This document shows positions 19,899 through 28,448 of a stretch of DNA of 54,918 nt, piece by piece. The DNA lies in assembly GCA_937959275.1 (NCBI GenBank), contig CALGLU010000019.1:1-54918 (forward strand), read 5' to 3'. The position numbers were made by a program, and so were the translations under genes. The notes below the pieces were generated by a model that was not told where the DNA came from, searched no databases, and was given only the letters and a program-made list of their open reading frames with translations. Position 1 is the stretch's first letter. Each line of letters begins with the position of its first letter. The stretch is from an uncultured Saprospiraceae bacterium (GTDB lineage Bacteria; Bacteroidota; Bacteroidia; Chitinophagales; Saprospiraceae).

Positions 19899-21143
19899 AT
19901 GAACTTTTTAAAAAGCCTTGGGCCAGGATTATTGTTTGCTAGTACAGCGATAGGCACATCTCACTTGGTGCTTTCTACAAGAGCTGGAGCACACTATGGT
20001 CAGGTCTTCTTATGGGTCATTTTTGGTGCCTTGTTGTTGAAATATCCATTCTATGAATTTGGGACTCGATATGCTATCGCGACAGGTAAAAGTCTTGTGT
20101 CAGCTTATAAAAAACAAGGTCGGTTTGCCTTAGGTCTGTTTACATTTATTATTTGCATCAATATGTTTGCAGTCACTGGTGCTGTCGGTGCAGTAAGTGC
20201 AGGACTGTTAAGTACTTTGATTGGTGTGCCTGTAGCCATGCCTATTATGGTCGGATTATTATTGACACTGACTGTGGCTTTGTTGTTTTGGGGAGGTTTT
20301 TCATTTTTGGATGGATTTATTAAGATATTATCCATCATATTGTTTCTGTCAGTCAGTACTGCATTTGTCATGGTTCTGATAAAAGGACCTGTCGTACAAT
20401 CACCAGATTTTTCGCCACCTGACTTGTTGGATGGCGCAGGTATTGCTTTATTAATCAGTCTTATCGGATGGATGCCTGCCGGGATGGAAGCGTCTACAAT
20501 GAACAGCATCTGGGTAGTCGAAAAATGGCAGGCCACAAAGCATCGTCCCACTTTAAAAGAAGGAATGTTTGACTTCAAGTTTGGTTATGGATTTACAGTT
20601 GTACTCGCTTGCATGTTTTTGATTATCGGTTCATTTACAGTATATGGAACTGGTCAATTACTGGAAGGAAATGCCAATCAATTTTCGAATTCACTCATAG
20701 CGGTATTTACCTCAAATTTGGGAAGTTGGTCATTCCCTATTATTGCAATTGCTGCCTTTGGGGCGATTTATGGCACATTGATTACGGTCATTGATGCTTT
20801 TGCGCGAAGCTTTGTGGCTTGCTTAATAGAATTGCGGTCCACTGTAGAGGCTCCCCAACGGACTCCTATATTACAATACAGAATAGTCCTATCTGTGATC
20901 GCGATCGGTGGCTTTTTATTATTCTATTTATCAGCAAGTAGTATGGTGAAGATGTTAGAATTTGCGACGGTTTTAAGTTTTTTGACTGCGCCATTTATCA
21001 GTTTCTTTAATCTGAAGGCGATTAAAAGCAGTGGAGTACCTGTAGAGTATAAGCCAAACCCAAAACTGATATATCTCGCCTACCTAGGCTTGGCTATGAA
21101 TGCTTTATTTGCATTATTTTACCTCTGTTATAAGTTTGCTTGA
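19899..21143 (+). CDS. Nramp-family transporter lacking the canonical metal motifs
   Basis: A 414-residue protein with about eleven membrane segments and the Nramp (LeuT) fold. The first helix starts SLGPGLLFASTAIGTSH. Where classical Nramp proteins have DPGN, this has AIGTSH (residues 17-22), and where helix 6 normally has MPH it has MPAGME (192-197). The substrate is therefore uncertain: metal import is suggested by the TonB neighbour but another cation is possible. Separate transcription is likely because a terminator precedes it. Confidence 0.8.
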   Translation: MNFLKSLGPGLLFASTAIGTSHLVLSTRAGAHYGQVFLWVIFGALLLKYPFYEFGTRYAIATGKSLVSAYKKQGRFALGLFTFIICINMFAVTGAVGAVSAGLLSTLIGVPVAMPIMVGLLLTLTVALLFWGGFSFLDGFIKILSIILFLSVSTAFVMVLIKGPVVQSPDFSPPDLLDGAGIALLISLIGWMPAGMEASTMNSIWVVEKWQATKHRPTLKEGMFDFKFGYGFTVVLACMFLIIGSFTVYGTGQLLEGNANQFSNSLIAVFTSNLGSWSFPIIAIAAFGAIYGTLITVIDAFARSFVACLIELRSTVEAPQRTPILQYRIVLSVIAIGGFLLFYLSASSMVKMLEFATVLSFLTAPFISFFNLKAIKSSGVPVEYKPNPKLIYLAYLGLAMNALFALFYLCYKFA

Positions 21144-21233
21144 GCATGACTAGATGGCTTCGTGTCTATTAATTTTGCATGACACAATTCAATATTTCAA
21201 TTCTTGCGACTGGAACACAAAGCCTATTACAAC

Positions 21234-21731
21234 TCAATATTTTTCTTCAACGTTTTTTGCCTTACTGAGAACCGCAGCCTTCAGTCCTTCTTTATACTCT
21301 TGAACTCGTTGCTGTACTTCTTTATCCGAAGCACCAATAATCGAAGCGGCAAGTATACCTGCGTTCTTTGCTCCGTTGAGCGCGACAGTTGCGACTGGAA
21401 TACCATTTGGCATTTGGAGTATGGACAATATGGAATCCCAGCCATCGATCGAGTTTGATGATTTAATCGGGACACCAATTACAGGTAATGGAGTGATCGA
21501 AGCGACCATACCAGGTAAGTGTGCTGCACCTCCTGCACCAGCGATGATCACCTTTATACCTCGACTAGCTGCAGCCTTTGCAAAATCAAACATCCGTTCT
21601 GGTGTTCGATGAGCGGAGACAACTGTCACTTCAAAAGGTATGTTGAATTCACTTAATACCTCTGCGGCTTGTTTCATGATAGGCAAATCTGAATCAGATC
21701 CCATAATAATACTAACAAGAACATTATCCAT
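21234..21731 (-). CDS. purE: N5-carboxyaminoimidazole ribonucleotide mutase
   Basis: Class I PurE, converting N5-CAIR to CAIR in purine synthesis. The 165-residue length is standard. Motifs: [21 protein letters not shown] with the catalytic His, and [14 protein letters not shown]. The start overlaps the end of purK by 8 bp, as expected for translational coupling. Confidence 0.96.
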   Translation of the reverse strand: MDNVLVSIIMGSDSDLPIMKQAAEVLSEFNIPFEVTVVSAHRTPERMFDFAKAAASRGIKVIIAGAGGAAHLPGMVASITPLPVIGVPIKSSNSIDGWDSILSILQMPNGIPVATVALNGAKNAGILAASIIGASDKEVQQRVQEYKEGLKAAVLSKAKNVEEKY

Positions 21732-22881
21732 GACTGATGACTTTTAAGCTCGATTTAATTAAATCATATTTCTCTTTTGCAGAATCCAAGTTGTGATCTA
21801 CAATATTAATGTGTCCCATTTTTCGTTGGGGTTTCGTGATTGACTTGCCATAAATGTGAACATGGACACCTGACAAGGCTAAGCACGATTCTAATCCTTC
21901 ATAAAAGGCAGGGCCTGTATGTCCAGGCTCTCCTAAGATATTCATCAGCAGGCTAGGGGAGACTAATTGAGTATCACCTAAGGGTAAGCCAACGATTGCT
22001 CTGAGCTGTTGCGCATACTGAGAGGTGTGACATGCTTCTATAGAATGGTGGCCGCTATTGTGTGGGCGTGGTGCCAGTTCGTTGACCCACAATCTTTGTT
22101 CTGTATCGACGAACATTTCCACTGCGAGGAGACCCACAATTTGTAATTCGTAGGCGATGGTGCTTGCGATTAGCTTGGCTTCTGCTGCAAGCTGGGAAGA
22201 GATTGCTGCAGGCGCTATTTGCCGATCAAGCAGATTGGCATTAGGGTCCACGACCATTTCTACTGGGTCGTAAATGGCGATACTATCATCGGACTGTCTG
22301 GCGATGATAACTGAAATCTCTTTATCGATATTGACAAGATCCTCAATCACAGATGGTGCATCAAATGCAGTGGATAGGTCACCTTCGGTTTTAATTACGG
22401 TGACACCTCTACCATCATAGCCATCTCTACGTAGCTTCTGCACAAAGGGGTATTGGATGCTTCCTTCTTCGATTTTTTCTTTTAGATCTTCCAATGACTC
22501 GACCAATGAGAATGCTGGTGATTCAATATTGATGTCTTCAAAAAATTGTTTTTGCTCTCCTTTATCTTGAATGAGAGCAATGACTTCAGGCTGTGGAAAA
22601 ACGTCTTTGCCAGATTTTTCTAGATCACGTAAGGCTTCCACGTTTACTGCTTCGATTTCGATACTGATGACATCTTTGTCTTTGCCAAAAGCCATGACGT
22701 CCTCGTAGGATTTAAAACTGCCTTCTATAAAATTTGGGCAAATACGGCCTACTGGAAATTCTTTACTTTGATCCATGAAATGAATATCGAGACCTAAGGG
22801 CGTAGCGGCTTGGTATAACATCTTACCTAGCTGCCCACCGCCAAGTATGCCAATTTTTTTCTCTAAGGGATTTGAACTCAT
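21724..22881 (-). CDS. purK: N5-carboxyaminoimidazole ribonucleotide synthase
   Basis: ATP-grasp enzyme that carboxylates AIR to N5-CAIR. The 385-residue protein has [12 protein letters not shown] at the N-terminus, the ATP-grasp loop [12 protein letters not shown], and the metal/phosphate motif [17 protein letters not shown]. It forms an operon with purE and is divergent from the dihydroorotase gene, with 36 bp between the starts, so the promoters must overlap. Confidence 0.96.
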   Translation of the reverse strand: MSSNPLEKKIGILGGGQLGKMLYQAATPLGLDIHFMDQSKEFPVGRICPNFIEGSFKSYEDVMAFGKDKDVISIEIEAVNVEALRDLEKSGKDVFPQPEVIALIQDKGEQKQFFEDINIESPAFSLVESLEDLKEKIEEGSIQYPFVQKLRRDGYDGRGVTVIKTEGDLSTAFDAPSVIEDLVNIDKEISVIIARQSDDSIAIYDPVEMVVDPNANLLDRQIAPAAISSQLAAEAKLIASTIAYELQIVGLLAVEMFVDTEQRLWVNELAPRPHNSGHHSIEACHTSQYAQQLRAIVGLPLGDTQLVSPSLLMNILGEPGHTGPAFYEGLESCLALSGVHVHIYGKSITKPQRKMGHINIVDHNLDSAKEKYDLIKSSLKVISHG

Positions 22882-22917
22882 CTGACTGCAAAATTACTTA
22901 TTTCATATTACCTTCAC

Positions 22918-24252
22918 ATGACTATGAGTCAAATAATAATAAAGGATACGAGAATTGTCAATGAAGGACAGATCATTGAAGGCGATTTATTGATAAAAAA
23001 TGGTCGAATTGAGCGGATTGGCGGTGTGATTGATGCCAAAGAGGCCAAAGAGATGATTGGACATGGCAAACATCTTCTACCAGGCATCATTGATGATCAG
23101 GTTCATTTTAGGCAACCAGGCTTAACGCATAAAGCGGACATCGCTAGTGAATCCAGAGCGGCAGCCGCTGGAGGCATCACGAGTTTTATGGAAATGCCAA
23201 ACACAAAGCCAACAGCTACAACGCAAGAGCGATTAGAGGAGAAATATGAAGTTGCCAAACATTCGGCCTATACGAATTACTCTTTCTATATGGGCGCTAC
23301 GAATGAAAACCTAGAAGAAGTACTCAAGACAAATGATAAAACGGTTTGTGGCGTGAAGATATTCATGGGAAGCAGTACTGGTAATATGCTAGTGGATAAC
23401 CACGACACCTTGGATCGTTTGTTTTCAAATGTAGATATGTTAATTGCCACGCATTGTGAGGATGAGCAAACCATCCGCACGAATAAAGAGTTGTGGAAGG
23501 ACAAGAACCCTACGGCTAAAGACCATCCCATAATTCGTTCTGTAGAAGGATGTTATTTGTCCTCTTCCATGGCCGTTGAATTAGCAAAAAAGCATAATAC
23601 ACGATTACATATACTGCATATATCGACCAAAGATGAAATTGAATTATTTGATAATACAATTGCCTTAAAGGATAAAAGGATTACCTCAGAGGTTTGTGTA
23701 CACCACCTATACTTCAATGCTGATGACTATGAGCGCTTGGGGACTAAGATTCAATGTAACCCTGCAATCAAAGCGCGTGAGCATCAAGAAGCTCTGTTTG
23801 GGGCCTTGCTAGACAATCATTTTGATGTGATCGCTACAGACCATGCACCTCATACAATGGAAGAGAAGGCATTGCCATATGGGCAAGCTCCATCTGGATT
23901 ACCGCTGATCCAGCATAGTTTACTGATTATGTTGGACTTCTGGAAAAAAGGAAAGATTAGCTTGGAACGGGTAGTTGAGAAAATGTGCCATGCGAATGCA
24001 GAGTGTTTCGGCATTCAGAATCGAGGCTACATTAGAGAATGTTATGCTGCAGATTTAGTTTTAGTGGATACAAATATGGAGTATCAAGTATCAAAAGATA
24101 ATGTACTCTTTAAGTGTGGATGGTCTCCTTTAGAAGGTGTTACGTTTCCGTGTTCCATTTCTAAAACGTTGGTGAATGGTCAAATTGTCTTTGACGGTCA
24201 TGAAGTCTTTGATTTAGGAGCAGGTGAGAGGCTGATGTTTGACAAAGGATAA
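22918..24252 (+). CDS. pyrC: Dihydroorotase
   Basis: Zinc amidohydrolase closing carbamoyl aspartate to dihydroorotate in pyrimidine synthesis. The 444-residue protein shows the carboxylated Lys region VKIFMGSSTGNM, metal His residues in IATHCEDE and LHILHISTKDE, and the catalytic Asp in ATDHAPHTMEEK. The first His of the usual HxH motif is Gln here (PGIIDDQVHFRQPG, Q61/H63); I believe this occurs in related Bacteroidota but cannot check. A second in-frame ATG at 22924 is equally possible. Confidence 0.88.
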   Translation: MTMSQIIIKDTRIVNEGQIIEGDLLIKNGRIERIGGVIDAKEAKEMIGHGKHLLPGIIDDQVHFRQPGLTHKADIASESRAAAAGGITSFMEMPNTKPTATTQERLEEKYEVAKHSAYTNYSFYMGATNENLEEVLKTNDKTVCGVKIFMGSSTGNMLVDNHDTLDRLFSNVDMLIATHCEDEQTIRTNKELWKDKNPTAKDHPIIRSVEGCYLSSSMAVELAKKHNTRLHILHISTKDEIELFDNTIALKDKRITSEVCVHHLYFNADDYERLGTKIQCNPAIKAREHQEALFGALLDNHFDVIATDHAPHTMEEKALPYGQAPSGLPLIQHSLLIMLDFWKKGKISLERVVEKMCHANAECFGIQNRGYIRECYAADLVLVDTNMEYQVSKDNVLFKCGWSPLEGVTFPCSISKTLVNGQIVFDGHEVFDLGAGERLMFDKG

Positions 24253-24273
24253 TGACTTACTGTTAAATAAAGA

Positions 24274-24304
24274 AATCTATGTCCTTAGGTCAGGGACATA
24301 GATT
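24274..24304 (-). terminator. Terminator hairpin of small-peptide operon A
   Basis: A perfect 11-bp stem (AATCTATGTCC with GGACATAGATT) and nine-base loop. On the minus strand it is followed by a T-rich stretch, TTTCTTTATTT. It lies 104 bp downstream of the last peptide gene and just after the pyrC stop on the other strand, so it may act in both directions. The homologous hairpin at 25895-25925 shows a compensatory G-C to A-T change. Confidence 0.75.
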
Positions 24305-24407
24305 CTGTTGCAAAAATTTTAAAGAAAGCGATTTGTTGGTCTTTTAAAGTGCAGTTAAAGCCTTTGTGCTTTTTATTTTAGTTGTTATTTCTAAAAAGGA
24401 GATGAGA

Positions 24408-24515
24408 CTATCCAAATGTTTGAGAGAAGATAAAGAACGCAGCCATGGCGAAGATGCCACATACTTGAAGTGTGTCAATGATATTTTCTAAGGAAAGAGT
24501 TTGAGAATTCTGCAT
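24408..24515 (-). CDS. Small membrane peptide, paralogue A2 (35 aa)
   Basis: A 35-residue peptide: a polar N-terminus (MQNSQTLSLENIIDT), then one hydrophobic helix (VCGIFAMAAFFIF) and the tail SQTFG. I do not recognise the family. It is supported as a real gene because four copies in the window keep the same length and sequence while the DNA has diverged. Against copy A1, eight codon differences are synonymous and three are conservative replacements (D14, L16, F30). It follows A1 after a 15-bp spacer that is also conserved in operon B. Confidence 0.8.
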   Translation of the reverse strand: MQNSQTLSLENIIDTLQVCGIFAMAAFFIFSQTFG

Positions 24516-24530
24516 GATATAACTGTTAGA

Positions 24531-24638
24531 CTATCCGAACGTTTGAGAAAGAATAAAGAACGCAGCCATTGCGAAGATGCCACACACTTGGATTGTGTTG
24601 ATGATGTTTTCTAAGGAAAGAGTTTGAGAATTTTGCAT
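24531..24638 (-). CDS. Small membrane peptide, paralogue A1 (35 aa)
   Basis: First gene of operon A: MQNSQTLSLENIINT, then a membrane helix with VCGIFAMAAFFIL, and SQTFG. The protein is identical to B1 (26152-26259); their two DNA differences are both synonymous. A longer reading frame starts at 24731. I reject that start because its extra region lies across the promoter and differs from the B copy by three replacements against two silent changes. Function unknown; a membrane-acting regulatory or toxic peptide is a hypothesis. Confidence 0.82.
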   Translation of the reverse strand: MQNSQTLSLENIINTIQVCGIFAMAAFFILSQTFG

Positions 24639-24699
24639 TTTAAAATTTTTGTTGATTACTAATTTTAAAATGACGCCCGTTGTACTTGTAATGACACCA

Positions 24700-24731
24700 C
24701 AAATATATGACAGAAACAAGGTTGGAGTCAA
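24700..24731 (-). promoter_or_regulatory. Bacteroidota-type promoter of small-peptide operon A
   Basis: On the minus strand TATATTTG (24700-24707) matches the TAnnTTTG element exactly, with a TTG at 24729-24731 in the -33 region. Transcription would start near 24693, about 55 bases before the A1 ATG. The same elements are at 26321-26352. Confidence 0.65.
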
Positions 24732-24734
24732 TAC

Positions 24735-24786
24735 CTACAATGTAGTGTTTTGCAAATTAACTACATCTGTCTACAGATTACCTACA
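24735..24786 (-). promoter_or_regulatory. Array of four TGTAG boxes upstream of operon A promoter
   Basis: On the plus strand CTACA occurs at 24735, 24761, 24771 and 24782, so spacers are 21, 5 and 6 bp. Operon B has four CTACA at exactly the same spacing (26356, 26382, 26392, 26403), while the spacer bases have diverged. The boxes lie just upstream of the -33 element, as for an activator binding about once per helical turn. Confidence 0.65.
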
Positions 24787-25055
24787 TGTTTTAGTTGTTA
24801 TAAACGATATAAATAGTTGATATTCAATTAGTTAATTGAATGAGTATACATAAGTTAATAACTTTGCATAAGTCGAAATTAATAGTTGATGTTATCACAA
24901 ATAGACTACAGTTTAAGTCTTGTCAATGACTTTCTGCGAAGAATGTTATGAAAGAAAGATGAAGTTTTAATACAACCAAAGTCATTTTAGACGAGTTTTG
25001 AATAGAAGATTGGTTTGCTAGCTGTCAAGTAATGGCTAACTATAATTACATTAAG

Positions 25056-25787
25056 ATGTATCGATTTTTTATAATTCTTATCACATTGTCAATTCTAAGT
25101 TGTTCTAAGACTGCTGATGAATTGATCTTAGTGACCACTTTAGAGTCATATCTAATCGGTGAAGAGTTTGCTGTAGATAATGTTATTGCCTGTGCAGCAA
25201 GTCATGAAAATGATGCTTTAATCAGTGTATTCTTTTATCCAAGGCCAGGTGCCTCAAGTTTCAAGTATTTTGAAACAGTAGATACGATTGGTGACAAAAA
25301 TGATTTTGAAAATTATAGTCTCCTAGAATTTCCAATGATCAATGTATTCAATGGTTTTTTAAAACGATTTGAAGTGTCATCTGAAAAGGAGAAATGGGTT
25401 GTTGTGACTTTTGAAGAAGAAGGGATGATACATATCTCAAATCCAATTAAGCTAAAACACAAAACGAAGCCAACAGAATATATCTCTCGAAATGTCGAAA
25501 TCAATACATCGACCACCATGCCCATTTTTTTATGGCAAGATGGCGTGTTCGATGATACTGTAATATATTTCCATGTCGTCTCTGACGCAGCTAATAATTT
25601 GCTATCAGGTACGTATACCTTTGAGCAAGACTTTCAGTATTACAACTTAGATAATGTCGTTTTAAATATCACCCCAGAAACACCTCCAGAATTAATTTCA
25701 GCTGAGACGTATCATTTTACATTACTAGGGGTGAGTGAAGACAATTGGGTGAATCTCTTCTCAGAAGTCGTATTTCAAATAGAGTGA
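25056..25787 (+). CDS. Lipoprotein of unknown function
   Basis: A 243-residue predicted lipoprotein: MYRFFIILITLSILSCSKT has a clear lipobox ending at Cys. I chose the ATG at 25056 rather than the upstream in-frame ATG at 25032 because it gives a normal signal peptide. The rest is soluble, rich in beta-strand-like segments, and contains no domain I recognise. It lies between the two copies of the small-peptide operon, on the opposite strand; nothing shows a functional link. Confidence 0.65.
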   Translation: MYRFFIILITLSILSCSKTADELILVTTLESYLIGEEFAVDNVIACAASHENDALISVFFYPRPGASSFKYFETVDTIGDKNDFENYSLLEFPMINVFNGFLKRFEVSSEKEKWVVVTFEEEGMIHISNPIKLKHKTKPTEYISRNVEINTSTTMPIFLWQDGVFDDTVIYFHVVSDAANNLLSGTYTFEQDFQYYNLDNVVLNITPETPPELISAETYHFTLLGVSEDNWVNLFSEVVFQIE

Positions 25788-25894
25788 GTGAGTACAGTGA
25801 GAAGAAGTTAGCCAAGAAAATGAACTTCTTAGGTTTAGCCTATGTGATCTATGTGTCTATGTGGTGATTAAGAAAAGAACATCTAAAAAAACAA

Positions 25895-25925
25895 AATCTA
25901 TATCCTAAGATATTGGATATAGATT
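25895..25925 (-). terminator. Terminator hairpin of small-peptide operon B
   Basis: AATCTATATCC pairs perfectly with GGATATAGATT around a nine-base loop, and on the minus strand TTTTGTTTTTTT follows. It is at exactly the same distance (103 bp) from the last peptide gene as in operon A and differs from it by one compensatory base-pair change. Confidence 0.82.
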
Positions 25926-26028
25926 CTGTTACATAAAAACTAAGGAAAACGATTATTGGTTTTTTGGGTGCAGTTAAAGCGAATGTGCTTTTATTTTTAG
26001 TTGTTGATTTTAAAGTAGAAGAGTTTGA

Positions 26029-26136
26029 CTATCCGAATGTTTGAGAGAGGATGAAGAACGCAGCCATAGCGAAGATGCCACAGACTTGAACCGTATTGAT
26101 TATATTTTCTAAAGAAAGAGTTTGGGAATTTTGCAT
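26029..26136 (-). CDS. Small membrane peptide, paralogue B2 (35 aa)
   Basis: Second gene of operon B. It differs from A1 at one residue (V16 for I16), whereas twelve other codons differ only by synonymous changes. This is strong evidence for selection on the peptide. The 15-bp spacer from B1 (26137-26151) differs from that in operon A by one base. Confidence 0.83.
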   Translation of the reverse strand: MQNSQTLSLENIINTVQVCGIFAMAAFFILSQTFG

Positions 26137-26151
26137 GATACAACTGTTAGA

Positions 26152-26259
26152 CTATCCGAAAGTTTGAGAAAGAATAAAGAACGCAGCCATTGCGAAGATG
26201 CCACAGACTTGGATTGTGTTGATGATGTTTTCTAAGGAAAGAGTTTGAGAATTTTGCAT
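26152..26259 (-). CDS. Small membrane peptide, paralogue B1 (35 aa)
   Basis: First gene of operon B; the protein is identical to A1. One predicted membrane helix (about residues 18-30) contains a conserved Cys19. As in operon A, a longer frame begins upstream (26352), but it spans the promoter and is unlikely to be translated. Function unknown. Confidence 0.82.
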   Translation of the reverse strand: MQNSQTLSLENIINTIQVCGIFAMAAFFILSQTFG

Positions 26260-26320
26260 TTTAAAATTTTTATTGATGACTAATTTTAAAATGACGCCCG
26301 TTGTAATTGTAATGACACTA

Positions 26321-26352
26321 CAAATATATGACAGAAACAAGGTTCGAGTCAA
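26321..26352 (-). promoter_or_regulatory. Bacteroidota-type promoter of small-peptide operon B
   Basis: TATATTTG (minus strand, 26321-26328) and TTG (26350-26352), at the same spacing as in operon A. Confidence 0.65.
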
Positions 26353-26355
26353 TAC

Positions 26356-26407
26356 CTACAATGTACTGATTGGCAAAATATCTACACAGATCTACATTTC
26401 CTCTACA
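26356..26407 (-). promoter_or_regulatory. Array of four TGTAG boxes upstream of operon B promoter
   Basis: CTACA on the plus strand at 26356, 26382, 26392 and 26403, with spacers of 21, 5 and 6 bp. The spacing is identical to 24735-24786. Confidence 0.65.
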
Positions 26408-26719
26408 TAATTAGGCAGATTTCACTGGTCTAAAGAGCAGGTAATCAGTAAGTTATAAAATTGAATTTACAAAGGTTAATAAGTTGTAAGAATTGGGAAT
26501 TAATTTTTTGAGTGATGACAAATAGACTACACATTAGATTTAATGGATGCAGTCTTGCGGTTTTTACAATCTAATCAGGCTTCAGTTTAGAAGATGGCAT
26601 CCGATGATAGGTATTCAATCAGACCTGTATTTGGTTCATAAGTCTCTTCTATTTGAGTAGTTTTTTCAAGAAGACGACTGGACAAATAATTAAATCTTTT
26701 GTATCTTAAAAGAAAAGTC
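26408..26719. other. Intergenic region, weakly similar to 24787-24930
   Basis: No ORF is credible. The part near 26470-26535 resembles 24855-24913 (both contain GACAAATAGACTACA), so the duplication that produced the two peptide operons extends about 120 bp beyond the box array. The remainder probably holds the promoter of the CBS gene. Confidence 0.5.
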
Positions 26720-27172
26720 ATGAAGAATTTTCAAACAAAAGCCGTTGACTCCACAACGATTACTCACAAAAAGGACGCTCCATCTGTTACCAAATATATG
26801 ACTAAAGACCTCATCACTTTCACACCTGACATGGACATCAATGTGGTTATTGATTCGCTCTTGAAGCATCGGATATCAGGCGCACCTGTCTTAAATGACA
26901 ATGGTGAAGTTGTTGGATTGATTGATGACAAAGATTGCCTCAATGTTTTATTTGGAAGTGTTTATAATAGAACACCCGTCGGTCCAGAGACTGTCTCAAA
27001 GTATATGTCGAATGTGATGAAGTCAATCAGTATTCACGATAACATCATGGATGTTGCTTATGTCTTTAGTTCATCTCCATACAAGAGATTACTTGTGAAA
27101 GATGACCAGAACAAATTAGTTGGCCAAATCAGTAGACGAGATATATTGAGTGCGATTAAGGATATGATGTAG
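26720..27172 (+). CDS. CBS-domain pair protein
   Basis: A 150-residue protein made almost entirely of two CBS domains (about 22-78 and 90-148), with VTKYMTKDLITFTPDMDI, ISGAPVLNDNGEVVGLID and VGQISRRDIL. Such stand-alone pairs bind adenine nucleotides and act as energy sensors. A TTG at 26699 allows a longer frame, but ATG 26720 is the natural start. The stop codon overlaps the AGCTCCTTTCAGTCGCAGTG box described under the heptamer arrays. Confidence 0.88.
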   Translation: MKNFQTKAVDSTTITHKKDAPSVTKYMTKDLITFTPDMDINVVIDSLLKHRISGAPVLNDNGEVVGLIDDKDCLNVLFGSVYNRTPVGPETVSKYMSNVMKSISIHDNIMDVAYVFSSSPYKRLLVKDDQNKLVGQISRRDILSAIKDMM

Positions 27173-27270
27173 CTCCTTTCAGTCGCAGTGAATAGTAGAT
27201 AGTAGATAGTGGATTGTGGATAGTAGATAGTAGATAGTGGATAGTGGATAGTGGATGGTGGATGGTGCGT
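27171..27270 (+). repeat. GTCGCAGTG box plus AGTAGAT/AGTGGAT heptamer array
   Basis: The box at 27171-27190 overlaps the CBS stop codon. From 27194 to 27270 there are eleven heptamers (AGTAGAT, AGTGGAT, TGTGGAT, GGTGGAT). The same box with other heptamers follows the DJ-1 gene, araD and araA. Confidence 0.8.
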
Positions 27271-27365
27271 GGAGGAAAATCTAATTATAAAGTAATGATT
27301 TTTGTCATACACCGATTGGTATTTATAGCTGTCGAAATGACAGAAATAGTCTATTTTTATTGTTG

Positions 27366-28448
27366 ATGAAGTTGATATCGATACTCTGTTTTATTTTATA
27401 CTGCTTTGGGCTTACCGCTCAAGAGGTGAAGTATACATTGGACGACTTTTATTTATATGGGAGTGCGATTGCAAGAGATGATACCACTGTTATGTTGACT
27501 GACAATCTACTTAGGCAAACTGGAACAATGTGGTTCAAGAATGATATTGACCTAAGAAAGCCATTTCATATCGAATTGGATATATTCTTTGGTTGCTCAG
27601 ATGGTGGTGCTGACGGCATTAGTTTTATTCTTCATCCCGAATGGTCAATTGGACCTACGGGAGAAGGTATGGGTGTGGGTGGTCTCTCACCTTCGTTTAG
27701 AGTAGAAATGGATACGTATCAAAATTTTCATTTGGCCGATGCACATTTCGATCATGCGGCCTTAATGGCAAATGGTATATCCCATCATCAGTTGGGTCTC
27801 ACTGAGCCTATCCCATTACTTCCTAAAAAGAAGAATGTTGAAAATTGCACCTTTTATACTGTAAGCTTTGAATGGCTTCCTGCAACACAAATTTTCTCCT
27901 TTACATTTAATGGGCTCGAACGGATTAGGAGACAGGTCGATTTAGTGTCTTTAATATTTAAGGATAATGCAAAAGTGTTTTGGGGCTTAGGTTCGGCAAC
28001 GGGACAAAAGCGCAATAAACATTTGGTCAGAATAAGAAAATTAGAATTTACCTTAATCGAATCACTTAACGAGTACGATCAAGCTGCCTTGATAGATGGT
28101 GAGACATTAATTCTACCTGAGTTTACTTTCGATTCTGGTAGTTCAAAGCTGCCTGAATCAGCTAAACCTATATTGGATAAACTGATGAAATTTCATGAAC
28201 AGCATCCTAATCACACAATCCTCTTAGAGAGTTTCACAGACGCTGTAGGTGATGAGAGCAGTAATTTAAAATTAAGCAAAGACCGCGTTGAAGTCATCGC
28301 CAAATATATGATCTCCAAAGGCTTTGAAAAATATAAACTCATGTATAACTGGAATGGAGAAGCCAATCCAATCGATACCAATGAAACTGAACAAGGAAGA
28401 AAAAACAATCGGCGTATCGAATTAAGAATGAAGATTATTAGAGCCTAA
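27366..28448 (+). CDS. L-type lectin domain protein with C-terminal OmpA domain
   Basis: A 360-residue secreted or outer-membrane protein. The signal peptide (MKLISILCFILYCFGLTA) is followed by a legume-type lectin-like domain (about 20-230; YLYGSAIARDDTTVMLTD, DGADGISFILHPEW, SFRVEMDTYQNF). The end is an OmpA peptidoglycan-binding domain (about 250-358; ESFTDAVGDESSNLKLSKDR, KNNRRIELRM). This suggests a cell-wall-anchored glycan-binding protein. The ATG at 27366 is preferred to the TTG at 27360. Confidence 0.82.
   Translation: MKLISILCFILYCFGLTAQEVKYTLDDFYLYGSAIARDDTTVMLTDNLLRQTGTMWFKNDIDLRKPFHIELDIFFGCSDGGADGISFILHPEWSIGPTGEGMGVGGLSPSFRVEMDTYQNFHLADAHFDHAALMANGISHHQLGLTEPIPLLPKKKNVENCTFYTVSFEWLPATQIFSFTFNGLERIRRQVDLVSLIFKDNAKVFWGLGSATGQKRNKHLVRIRKLEFTLIESLNEYDQAALIDGETLILPEFTFDSGSSKLPESAKPILDKLMKFHEQHPNHTILLESFTDAVGDESSNLKLSKDRVEVIAKYMISKGFEKYKLMYNWNGEANPIDTNETEQGRKNNRRIELRMKIIRA

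Noticed and set aside
24531-24731. 66-residue version of the small peptide starting at 24731
   Set aside because: The upstream start lies beyond the probable transcription start, overlaps the promoter, and the extra region shows no selection at codon level; two of the four copies lack it.
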